Of a stretch of DNA of 64,000 nt, positions 54,547 to 63,546 are shown in pieces. The stretch's first letter is position 1. Each line of letters starts with the position of its first letter. Position numbers and translations under genes: made by a program. The notes beneath the pieces were generated by a model. That model ran no database searches. It saw nothing but the letters and a program-made list of their open reading frames with translations, and was not told the origin of the DNA. The stretch lies in contig JAWWNJ010000037.1 of assembly GCA_037176885.1 (NCBI GenBank), positions 806,001 to 870,000 of the forward strand, written 5' to 3'. Origin of the DNA: Favolaschia claudopus. Taxonomy: Eukaryota > Basidiomycota > Agaricomycetes > Agaricales > Mycenaceae.

Positions 54547-54791
54547 TCTCCGGACTTGGATATCCAAATTTTTGAAATTGGTCAAGTCTTCACAATGAAT
54601 GTTTTTAGAGAAAGCAGTTTGTGTCAGGAGACAATGATAGGATAAATTGATTATCTCGCTTATTGGCGCAAAGGGATACAAAGTTTATTTAGGCTGAAGG
54701 TAAGACGGACACATGTACGAGTTACTGAAGGACCGCGACGGAACCGCTATCGACACTGTGTCACGAGAAACCCGCAAAACTCGGACACGTT

Positions 54792-56117
54792 TCATTCAAT
54801 CTTGACGACATTCGTTTCGCCAAAACCCACAAAAATCTCCATTCCATCTTTCACAAATTGCTGGAGAGCAACCTTCGTCGCAGCGTCAGGGAAGGCAGCG
54901 CGAAGGAGCCGGGAAGGAATCGCATCATCGTCCCACTCCAGGAGGGGTTCTTCGAGATAAACTTCGAATTTCCGGAGTAGTGTAGATCGCCTCATATTAA
55001 GCATTTGTAGCACTGCGGTGTAGTCGATCGCGACCGTATCGAATGTGGCAAGAGAGAGCGCACGAAGATTTGGGAGAAGGTTGAAGGAAGTGCCAAGGAC
55101 TGTGACGAAACTAGAGAATTCATCGGATTGCGAACACAGTTCGAGAACTGTGAGGGTGGGGAGGGAACGAAGACATCGCTCCACGAATCCCTCAGGCCAT
55201 ACATGCCCGAGGGATAGTGAGAACGACTCTAGCGGCGGCGACGAGCGAGTGAAGAACGAGACGACTACATCGACATCGGAATCGATACCGAAAAAAGTTA
55301 GGCTGAGTTTCCTTAGCGCAGGTAGACTGAGATATTGCAGGATGGCAACATCAGCCTTGTACCTGAAGTCGTGTAACTGGGGCTGGCCCAGTCTCAATTC
55401 CTCCAGAGACGTAAGAGTCAGCGGCACACTGTCAAGCAGCTCTTCCTCTTCCTCGTCGTAAAATACTTCTATAATTTCGCAGTATGAAAGATTTGGGGCG
55501 GCGCGTAACACATTCAGCACTTCCTCTGAAGCGTATACATCGTTGCCTTTGGCGTAAATGGCCAGCTTGTGAAGCGAGGGAAAGCATCCCTGGATATAGA
55601 TGACCGATTTTCCGTTGTGGGGGTGAGGGCGAGAGTGTAATTTCCACCGCAAAGTGAGACTCTGCACGTGGTCTTGATGCTGCTTCACCAAGTCGCCAAA
55701 GGCGGTGTCTTTTGGATCCAAGAACCCTCCAAGCGAAAGCGATAGAGGAAGCGTGCCCGCACGTTCCATCCAGTTCTTGTACAACGCGACATAGTTGGCA
55801 CTGCGCGGCAACGAATCTTCTATCTTGATTTCCGTCCACAATTTTGGCGTAGAAAGTGCGATGCCGTGCCACAGGTGACAGATGCTGAGGAATACCAAAG
55901 GCACGTCGCTTGGGTCTGCTTTGCGTTCAAAATTCGACTTGGGCTCGACGCAGAGAAAAATGTGCGACTGGAGCTCTAAAGGCAATCGCGCCATTGGGTC
56001 GAGCAAGTGGTTCAGTTCGCGTCGAGCTTGGACACGCTGATTGATTAGGTCGCTAATATTGAATGAGAGCTCGTCGATGTGTCTTCGCAGCTTTGAGACC
56101 GCCATGTCGCGGGACAT
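54792..56117 (-). CDS. F-box/LRR-like protein, subfamily B
   Basis: 441 residues from MSRDMAVSKLRRHI. The coiled coil is shortened (SFNISDLINQRVQARREL), lacking about ten residues of the EAQ-LLRDL repeat. F-box LDPMARLPLELQSHIF, ICHLWHGIALSTPKLW. LRR-like YLSLPALRKLSLTFFGI with an unusual DSDVDVVVSF loop. The tail GMEIFVGFGETNVVKIE differs from NLL. Tandem duplicate of 53155-54507. Its promoter holds TTGCC fused to TCGGCCGA (56158-56170), combining both palindromes. Confidence 0.9.
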   Translation of the reverse strand: MSRDMAVSKLRRHIDELSFNISDLINQRVQARRELNHLLDPMARLPLELQSHIFLCVEPKSNFERKADPSDVPLVFLSICHLWHGIALSTPKLWTEIKIEDSLPRSANYVALYKNWMERAGTLPLSLSLGGFLDPKDTAFGDLVKQHQDHVQSLTLRWKLHSRPHPHNGKSVIYIQGCFPSLHKLAIYAKGNDVYASEEVLNVLRAAPNLSYCEIIEVFYDEEEEELLDSVPLTLTSLEELRLGQPQLHDFRYKADVAILQYLSLPALRKLSLTFFGIDSDVDVVVSFFTRSSPPLESFSLSLGHVWPEGFVERCLRSLPTLTVLELCSQSDEFSSFVTVLGTSFNLLPNLRALSLATFDTVAIDYTAVLQMLNMRRSTLLRKFEVYLEEPLLEWDDDAIPSRLLRAAFPDAATKVALQQFVKDGMEIFVGFGETNVVKIE

Positions 56118-56157
56118 GCTGAATCGAGAAGATGAGAGCACAGAACAAGAGGTAAAA

Positions 56158-56170
56158 TTGCCTCGGCCGA
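56158..56170. promoter_or_regulatory. hybrid TTGCC-TCGGCCGA site
   Basis: TTGCCTCGGCCGA, 41 nt upstream of the ATG at 56117; contains the first half of one F-box promoter palindrome and all of the other. Confidence 0.45.
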
Positions 56171-56320
56171 TGAACGCCGACAAATCGACAAGAGCAAACG
56201 AATTTTTTTTTTATTCAGTACGTATGTGGGCTATGGGTGATGATGACAAGGCATAGTGTATGAGGATGGTAACTAAATGAGAGGGATCAAAGGCCGATCG
56301 CGTCTACCGAAAGTATAGTT

Positions 56321-56566
56321 CTAAATTGCGTCAAGATTCATACGAAGGAATTTTCGAATCGAGTTCAAGTTCCAACAGCGAGAGCTAGCCGACGGAAAAT
56401 TGGGCGAAATGGATTCAAGGCGAGTGAGACATGAGGTAGACCGAAAGCTGAGCATCTGCAGAACCATGCTGTAGTGAATCGTCACCGGACAGGCTGCCCA
56501 GAGAACGAGATTGCGGAGGGGAAGAAAAGGCACTACTGCTTTATAAGTTATAACGCAGAACGACAC
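56321..56566 (-). pseudogene. F-box gene C-terminal fragment
   Basis: Reads LRNLVLWAACPVTIHYSMVL then LQMLSFRSTSCLTRLES, which matches the late LRR-like block of intact members (for example CPVKIDYDNLSRMLSLRFRS at 23020 and the TIHYNSVLSMLRFRF block of 7351). No F-box, start or tail is found around it. It is a relic lying between two intact genes and resembles subfamily A more than its neighbours. Confidence 0.65.
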
Positions 56567-56593
56567 CAGCGGTACGTGTCAAGCCCACACGAA

Positions 56594-57826
56594 CTACGCC
56601 ATATTCCTCCGCACAGGTCCGAAATGGATATCCATCCCACCGTCCGCAAAACGTCGCAGCGCGCCCACCACATCTTCATCGACCACATACGCCGCATCAG
56701 CATAAACGAAGCGAAACGCCTCCAACGCCTTGCCCCCTACCAGCCCAACCACAACATCACAAACCCCGCGGTCAGGACATCTCAGCAAAACAGTCAGCCG
56801 CCTTAAATTCGGGAGCAACTCCGGCGTCGCAGCCAGCATCTTCAACACATCCAAGCAACACCCCCGATCTAGCGTCAACGATGTGAGCGTCGGCATCAGC
56901 CGCAAACACTCCGCCATCTCGCTCTCCGCGCACACCGGCGCGCACATGCCGAACGATTCCAGTGTGGGCGAGGACTCGACAAGGAACGATATGAATGCGT
57001 TCATCGAGATGTCGAAATGCGATATGTGGAGGTCCCTCAAGGCGGGGAGGGTAGTGAGATCCAGGACGACAGCACTGTTTGTTGGTACAATTCTGTAGCT
57101 TCGAAGTTCGCCGTCCCATGGTCGCCCGAGCCACAGTTTTCGCAGAGACGTATGGATTAATGGATGGGGGGATATATAAGCATAGCTTGACTCTTGATAC
57201 ACGATATTCTCCATCGTGCATTCCACCAGCCCAGGCGCCGCTTCGAGAAGCGCCATCCAGTCACTGACGTGCCCGAGAGTCATGCCGCGGTAGACGGTAA
57301 TGGAGAGAGTCTTCAAGTGCGGGAGGTATGGATCGAAGATCTCGATCTGTCGACAGTCGTGACCGCGCGTGATAATAGACCCCATTTCTAGCGATAAATG
57401 CGATAGCTTGTAGCTATGCATAAAATCACGGATGGCATGGTCGATGATGAGGTCGCCATAGAGCGCGAGTGAAATAGGAGCGTCGTGCGCGCGCTGGATC
57501 CATGCGTGACAGTGCGGGAGGTAGGAGGACGATTTTCGCGTCCGTGAAGATTGGATGCGGAGGTCCGCCCATAGCCTGGGTGTAGCGAGGGCGATGGCAC
57601 GCCAGTGGCGGGAGATGCTGAGGAGGGATAATGGAGGCTTTGAGGGATGCGGTGCGGATTCGGAGGATGCGCAGTGCATGAAGATCTCGGATTGTAGCTC
57701 TAGCGGTAGGCGAGATATTGAATCCTGCTGCGCGTCTGGCCGTGGTAGTTCCAGTTTCTGAAGATCAAAAGCAGTTGAGGGTTCATCGACAGCTTGCGAT
57801 TGCACGTCTCCGGAAGGTTCCGACAT
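56594..57826 (-). CDS. divergent F-box/LRR-like protein without coiled coil
   Basis: 410 residues from MSEPSGDVQSQAV; a long upstream open frame lacks family similarity. The N-terminal coiled coil is replaced by a short Ser/Pro/Gln-rich leader and LDPMARLPLE becomes SISRLPLELQSEIF. The rest keeps the plan: ISRHWRAIALATPRLW, LTTLPALRDLHISHFDI, SSPTLESFGM, ending GMDIHFGPVRRNMA. It is the most divergent intact member of the array and GC-rich at third positions toward the 3' end. No palindrome found upstream. Confidence 0.85.
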   Translation of the reverse strand: MSEPSGDVQSQAVDEPSTAFDLQKLELPRPDAQQDSISRLPLELQSEIFMHCASSESAPHPSKPPLSLLSISRHWRAIALATPRLWADLRIQSSRTRKSSSYLPHCHAWIQRAHDAPISLALYGDLIIDHAIRDFMHSYKLSHLSLEMGSIITRGHDCRQIEIFDPYLPHLKTLSITVYRGMTLGHVSDWMALLEAAPGLVECTMENIVYQESSYAYISPHPLIHTSLRKLWLGRPWDGELRSYRIVPTNSAVVLDLTTLPALRDLHISHFDISMNAFISFLVESSPTLESFGMCAPVCAESEMAECLRLMPTLTSLTLDRGCCLDVLKMLAATPELLPNLRRLTVLLRCPDRGVCDVVVGLVGGKALEAFRFVYADAAYVVDEDVVGALRRFADGGMDIHFGPVRRNMA

Positions 57827-59439
57827 GACGATGGGAAGTGAGCAGCTGCTGTATCCACAGGCAGGGACACAGTGAGGGTGTGCAAAATGAGCCAACGATT
57901 GAACGAAGTCGAAGAGAAGGCCAGTCCAAGAAGATGATTTATAGCGACTGAGCGTCGGCTGTAACGACCGCACGGAAGTCGTCAAGAGCGACGAATTTCG
58001 GCATTGTAACCGCGGCCGAAATTCTGGTGGGCAGCTGTGACCCGAAAGCGAGAGAAAGTGATGACCCCGGCGGGGACAGCTACGACGACCATGGCGCGGT
58101 GATATCTGGCGCGCGCAATCATAACTTGAATGCAGCGACAAAGGCGCCTCATGTGCGCGTCGAGCAGCCTAAACGAAAGGGTAAGTATGAGTAGAAACTC
58201 GATGAGATCTACGTACTGCGTAAAGAGAGGTATTTGGCGACAAAGTGAATCGAAAGTTATATCGGCTCTTGTGCGACCGCAGCAGAGACAAGTAATCGAA
58301 AACCACAAGCGACGACGGAGGAGACGCCGAGTGTCATATATTCGCTGAGATCGAGGTGCGCGTTGAATGAGAGGGTAAACGGTCTATTGGAACCTGAGCG
58401 TATGAGTGCACTAAACAGCCATCGGACGCAGACATACTTACAGCACTTTCGACACATCGACGGATTCCCAGCGGATGGCGGAAATATGCTGGCAATGGAA
58501 GCAACGGTAGGTGGAAGGGGTCGACTCGGAGGAATTCCTCGCAGGGTGTACGGATACAATGACATCTGCTGAAGCACGCCTTCATAAAATTCGCATGTAC
58601 TTCACCTGGAGAAAGTTGACAATTCGAGAATGAGCATAACAAACGGGGTCTCGAGTTTATTTAAAGCACGCACATATTACCAGCCACAAAGAAGAACGAA
58701 TAGTATCCATCCAAACGGCTTGAAAATGGCGCACTCTTGGATGCGCGTAGTAATCAGAAAAGCTGGATGATAAGGAGGAGAGCATATGGTCTCACCGGTA
58801 GCTCGTAATGATTGAAAAACTTCCAAAGAAACCTCGATCCTTCTTCCCCAAGCGTAATCCCTGACCTTCATAAACACTGCACATGCTAGAAGCCGGTCAT
58901 TCCAAACCCGATCGGGAGACGTTGAGGGTGGTCTTGATTCCTCAAGCCCACGAGATGTGTGTCGAAGAATCAGCCGCGCAATTCTTGCGGTCAAAACTCT
59001 AAGCCAAGGCGATTTGACGTGCGTTCGAAGTGAGTTGTCCAGAATAGTGTTCATCATAAAATCTAACAGCTAGACTGTAGAGCTTGACGCTACAATGGAT
59101 GGACGCCTTGAGCATCTTCGAGTTGCTGGGCATCAGCAAGGTGGGTTCGGCAAACTCTGGAGTCCATCAATTTCAAGTTTCCAGCTGCGAATAAAATCTC
59201 TCGTCCCTTGGACGAGAGCACATTGTGGGCGCGAGTACGATAGCGCTATGCCATCTAAAATTTGAGTAATTCACAAGGTTATGGAGATGATACATTGTAC
59301 AAATGAATCCAAGTACATGATGGTACACTGTACATACAATCTGCCTCCGTCGGATAGTAGTTAGGAAGGTCGGTCTATAGCGTACACCGATTTCCATTCT
59401 GGTGTCCTTCCTGTGACCGAGTCCGCTGCCCGCTGGGGT
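57827..59439. other. intergenic
   Basis: Several open frames up to 126 codons, none with a recognisable domain or family match. No gene supported. Confidence 0.35.
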
Positions 59440-60786
59440 TCAGCCCGCATTTTTGCACCTACTATACTTGGGATCAGCGAATTTCCCGCATTCATTAAAG
59501 AGACGTTCGAAGCCGCACCTCAAGTCAATGTAGTTAATCCCAAACGGCCCAACATGAATATCAATCCCTCTGCTATCCGAAAGTTCCCGCAGCGCAAATA
59601 CATCCTCATCATGAGGCCAAGAATTGTCAAGGATAAATTTAAAGGACTCGAGTGTCGATCTCGAGCTGAGCAGCGCCAAAACAAGAGCATAATCCGCGCG
59701 TTGCGGACTCGACGGCCAGACCGTAACGTGGCGCAGGTTCGGGAGGATGCGCTCGTTGACCATCAACACTAGCAAGATGGACGACCAGCCAGAGCCGGAC
59801 ACCCGAAGTTCCTCAAGGGTGGGGACGACCTGCAGGCACTGCGCCAAAGTGCCAGGGCCCCAGCCCCTGTATTCAGTGTTTTCCTTGATGATCAGTTCTA
59901 AACGGTATAGTGGGGGCGAAGAGCGGGTGAAGAAAGAGATTGCCTCTCTCTCCGAAATATCCAACTCGGTTACGACAAGGTCCCGAAGTGCAGGGAGGGT
60001 GAGATACTTCAACAGAACGGCGCTGTTCTTCGAGTCATCCTCACGATGACCAAGGTGCAGTGTTGCCAAAGACGTGTGGGTTAATGGTGATACGGGTCCC
60101 GCTCCAAGCCCCATATACTCCATATCATGAAAATAACACTCCGAAAGCGCGGGAGCTGCACGCAAGAACTCCATCCAGTTCCTTGAGTTGTATATGGATG
60201 CAGTTGTGAGAATGAGGGTTCGCAATGATGGAAACGTAGCTCCTCGCAAGTCAATGCGTCGCAGTAGATGGAGAGCTTCGCCTCCGAGCTCCAACGACAA
60301 TTCGTAAAGTTGTCGACCGCACATATCGAGCAGTGGTCGCACATTGCGAGAGAGGTTTAGAGATCCAGATAAAGAGAGAGAGAAAGGCTTGCCCTTAGCC
60401 CGCTCGACCCAAGCCGTACACATATCCACAAACGCATCGCTGCACGACAAGTCATCTATCCCAAGTCGAGTCCACAGATTTGGGATCGCAAGTGCAACGT
60501 CGCGCCACGACTGGCAAACTTGAACAAGCGACATTGGAGCCTCACAGCAGTTGATTCGAGGTCGAGATACACCGCATACGCAAAGCGTGAATATCTCAGA
60601 GACCAATTCCACTGGCAGACGGGCCATTGGATCCAAAAACGAGTTGAGCTGCTTTCGAGAACGCCGATGTTCCCCCTTCAGATCACAGAGTAGACGCTCT
60701 TGAAACCTTATGGTATCTGTGAGTTCGTAGATATGCTCCCGTAGGTTTGCGACGAAGGCCGCCATCGAGTCGGACATCGACGACAT
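59440..60786 (-). CDS. F-box/LRR-like protein with C-terminal extension
   Basis: 448 residues from MSSMSDSMAAFVANLREH. Coiled coil 12-50 (DTIRFQERLLCDLKGEHRRS), linker QLNSFLDP, F-box RLPVELVSEIF with Val for Leu and Gln, VCQSWRDVALAIPNLW. LRR-like YLTLPALRDLVVTELDI. After the tail-like GIDIHVGPFGINYI the frame runs on for about 26 residues (DLRCGFERLFNECG...), so the family stop has been lost. Closest to the split gene 36333-38074 (HELSLEATLG against YELSLELGGE). Last of the minus-strand run. Confidence 0.9.
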   Translation of the reverse strand: MSSMSDSMAAFVANLREHIYELTDTIRFQERLLCDLKGEHRRSRKQLNSFLDPMARLPVELVSEIFTLCVCGVSRPRINCCEAPMSLVQVCQSWRDVALAIPNLWTRLGIDDLSCSDAFVDMCTAWVERAKGKPFSLSLSGSLNLSRNVRPLLDMCGRQLYELSLELGGEALHLLRRIDLRGATFPSLRTLILTTASIYNSRNWMEFLRAAPALSECYFHDMEYMGLGAGPVSPLTHTSLATLHLGHREDDSKNSAVLLKYLTLPALRDLVVTELDISEREAISFFTRSSPPLYRLELIIKENTEYRGWGPGTLAQCLQVVPTLEELRVSGSGWSSILLVLMVNERILPNLRHVTVWPSSPQRADYALVLALLSSRSTLESFKFILDNSWPHDEDVFALRELSDSRGIDIHVGPFGINYIDLRCGFERLFNECGKFADPKYSRCKNAG

Positions 60787-60808
60787 GGCGGAGCAGAGCA
60801 GGCGGAGA

Positions 60809-60826
60809 GTTGCCTAATAAGGCAAC
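60809..60826. promoter_or_regulatory. GTTGCCTAATAAGGCAAC palindrome
   Basis: Best copy of the subfamily B element: 7-bp arms around AATA, 23 nt before the ATG at 60786. Compare GTTGCCTTATTTAGGCA in the foldback element at 37154-37170. Confidence 0.55.
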
Positions 60827-61713
60827 ACTTTCCTCTGAGTGAAGATTCAATATTCAAAAGCGGACCAGATACATCTATCTAATATCCGAGCTACTACCAT
60901 GTGCAACGTAAAAAGGTAGCAATGAAGACATGGTGACGATGAAAAGGAGGTGAGTAGGGAAGTCGCTCGAAGAAACCTTGCGAGCACATATACTCGACAA
61001 CGCTCTGCCTAACGAATCGCCATCCCTAGAGTTTGAAGCAACCTAGCTGCAACCAACCGTGTGCGGTTAGCGGATACTGTCCGTTGTTACAGGTGAAGCG
61101 AGACTAACCTGACGATTTTGGAAGTTTCCCCGTGCTTTTGATCTCTGTATTCCTAACGCTGGCCATCCCAGCCCTCCCCAGCGTGCATTGCGCGAACCGC
61201 TCTCCGACTCGCACCTTCAACCATGATAATGGAAGATCTCTGCGTCTGCTTCCGCGAGCAATAAGAAAACTCGCTGTTGACCCTTGAACGACAGTGCTGC
61301 TTCCAGGGGGTTTTGTACCACGAGAATCACTCTCATAAACGAACGGGCCAGGCGTATCAGCGAGGAGATCGTCATGAAGAGAACGTCTGAGGATTCGAGG
61401 CAAAGTGGTTTGGTTTCTTCGTTTGGGGGGACACAAGTCTTGGGTTGCTGAGAATCCTAGGCTGCGTTCGATGTTCGTGTCTACCCAGATTCAAATCCTC
61501 CAAAAAAAATCTTCTGGAAGTCCGTATACAGTTAATCAGCGTGTTTCATTGTCAAAGATGAAACGAAAACGGACCTGCTTCATGCTGATCAATCCATCGT
61601 CTACTTGCACCCGCATAACGCGTAACACAACCTAAAACCTCCTCCCTACATGCGTCCATTCCCTCGCATCTCGAATACTTCTCTCTCCAGCCAGCGGAGT
61701 CGAGAACCTCGCC
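60827..61713. other. intergenic with possible reductase 3' relic
   Basis: Around 61325-61400 the plus strand reads ITLINERARRISEEIVMKR, similar to FMSERTRRLGDDVV at the end of the reductase (51170-51252) and to FMKERMRRISEEDV near 62735. It may be the 3' end of a third, lost reductase copy. Otherwise no gene. Confidence 0.35.
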
Positions 61714-62762
61714 GCCTTCTTCCACATCGGTACTGGTCGCCCGCCTTCTCTACAAGCTGACGATGTCGGACAAAGGTCGATACGCGTAAGATATACCGCT
61801 GCTTCGCGGATCGCCAGCACAGGAAATATCACAGAAGACACTGCAGGCTGCCAGACCACATCGACGACATCTTGGCGATGACGATAATCTCATCCAGCTC
61901 GTTGTCGGGGACATTCCGAAGCAGTACTTGGTCATCGAGCCAGCCGTCCGACCAACCCTCATTGTCATCATCTACGAAGTCGCCAGCCTCCACTAGACGA
62001 GGAAGCCGTGGGAGACCGCGCACGACAATTGCCGCCCTGTCCTTCGTTTAGAGAACATCGCTGCAGCAATCAAAAACTCACCAAATCCATGTTCATAGAC
62101 GAAGTCGCGCTTCCCAATGTGCTTGTGGTGGCAGAGAGGCGTTCCGCCTCGTTGGTGCCACTAAACAGCATCTCACGCAGATTTTGGGGGACGGCGAGGT
62201 GTCGGAAGGGTTTGATAACGAGTATAGAATCCCTAGCATAGTCACTCCGCCTCTGGCCCTGGAGATATTCCGTATCTCCACACTCCCAATCCGCCCAACG
62301 GCTATGGGCTAGCGAGCCCGTACTTCCGACACGGATCATGCCCATTACACCGAGCAGGACCACCCCAGACACGGTAGGACCAACGGCTTGGGCGAAATCC
62401 CCACGAACCTCATCCTTCGCCACGTTTATGATGGCGCGATGATAATCGTACACGCAAGAGCAGAGAGCCGAGCCCGCAAAAGCTAGCACAGTCGCATCGA
62501 GATACCCTCGAACACTTTTTATGCGGTCTTCGCGAGGAGAGGCGGGAATTCCGGTACGTGGTGGACGAGCCCGTCGAGTGAAGAGGGTACACCGGATCGC
62601 GAAAGAGAGGAGCGAAGCGAGGGATTACGTCTTCTAAAAGGTCTTCGGAAGCCTTTCTGCTCCTTGAGGGCTCTTGAGGGCCGCTTAACATTTTCCTGGC
62701 CGACCACGAAGCGACGGAATTTCATGAAGGAGAGGATGAGACGTATCAGCGAGGAGGATGTC
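61714..62762 (+). pseudogene. decayed fatty acyl-CoA reductase-like copy
   Basis: DNA-level match, in order, to 50070-51220: CTCTACAAGCTG, GTCGGGGACATT, ACAATTGCCGCCCTGTCCT, then the block ATCCTTCGCCACGTTTATGA followed by ATCGTACACGC, then GAATTCCGGTACGTG, and the end CTTGAGGGCCGCTT with GACCACGAAGCGAC and GAGACGTATCAGCGAGGA. Many stops and shifts break all frames, and a middle part is missing (62090-62360 has little match). Clearly dead, and much older than the frameshift in the copy at 50006. It confirms that EGPL...GDHDAGKFM belongs to the family C-terminus. Confidence 0.7.
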
Positions 62763-63480
62763 TGACGCAGCGCGTCTAGAGCGTCGACTAAGCTGTGGCG
62801 GCTCTGTTGTCGTTCCCTCGCGAGCCGGTAGCCAGTTGGGTAAATGGACGACAAGACTGGATGAATTTGCAAATCGATAATCTGTCGAAATCCCAGTGCG
62901 TCGGCTCCACTCATTCCTGAGCGCACCCGCGGAGATCGGACGCGATAGGGCGTGATCCCTCCACATCCACCTGCGGGGGAGATGAGTTTTGAGTGACTTG
63001 AAGTCATTCGAGGACACGAAACGCACCAAAAGCCCAACAGTCTAGGAAATTTTCGCAAGAAATCTCCGCACCAGTGAGCAAACGCTACCCCGTCCTCTGC
63101 TTTGGCGCTTTGAGAATGTTTCGTATAGCCTGCCTGCATTCATCCGATGCGACCAATGGCGACCACTTTATCGAAATTAGAGAGAAAATTAACATAGTAC
63201 TTGCGGTGTGCGTTACCCTCACCATTCGGGCTCCTAGCTCAAGCCCCGTACCAACCACGCGCGACAGAGTAAATGTTGAGGGTCGACGCGCGGCGCTCGT
63301 CTCACCAGCTGCTAAACGCGTCCAAGCGCCCTAGCCGTGTTTTGTGAGATTTGAGGTGGTTTCCAGACAATTATCCGTGCATTAGATGACGGCTACCGGG
63401 TCAACATTGGCAGCCTGAAGCGTGAGGAACGAAAAAAGCCAGGAATAAAGAATCAAGATGGCGGTCTTGACAAGAAGAGT
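62763..63480. other. intergenic
   Basis: No gene recognised; minus-strand open frames here are mainly antisense to the reductase relic or have no match. Confidence 0.35.
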
Positions 63481-63498
63481 CTAACCCTAACCCTGAAC
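63481..63498 (+). promoter_or_regulatory. telomere-like CTAACCCTAACCC upstream of F-box gene
   Basis: About 50 nt before the ATG at 63547, followed by GTCGGCCCG. The same arrangement precedes 15049. Two repeats only, so more likely a telobox than a chromosome-end remnant. Confidence 0.4.
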
Positions 63499-63546
63499 GC
63501 GTCGGCCCGGCTTGCGAATATCCGGATCCGTTCTTCAAGTTCTACC

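Noticed and set aside
2076..60786. Biosynthetic gene cluster
   Set aside because: SDR, lipase and reductase genes are scattered singly among F-box genes with no core synthase or transporter.
63481..63498. Chromosome end
   Set aside because: Only two telomere-like units, followed by an F-box gene; more likely a promoter element.
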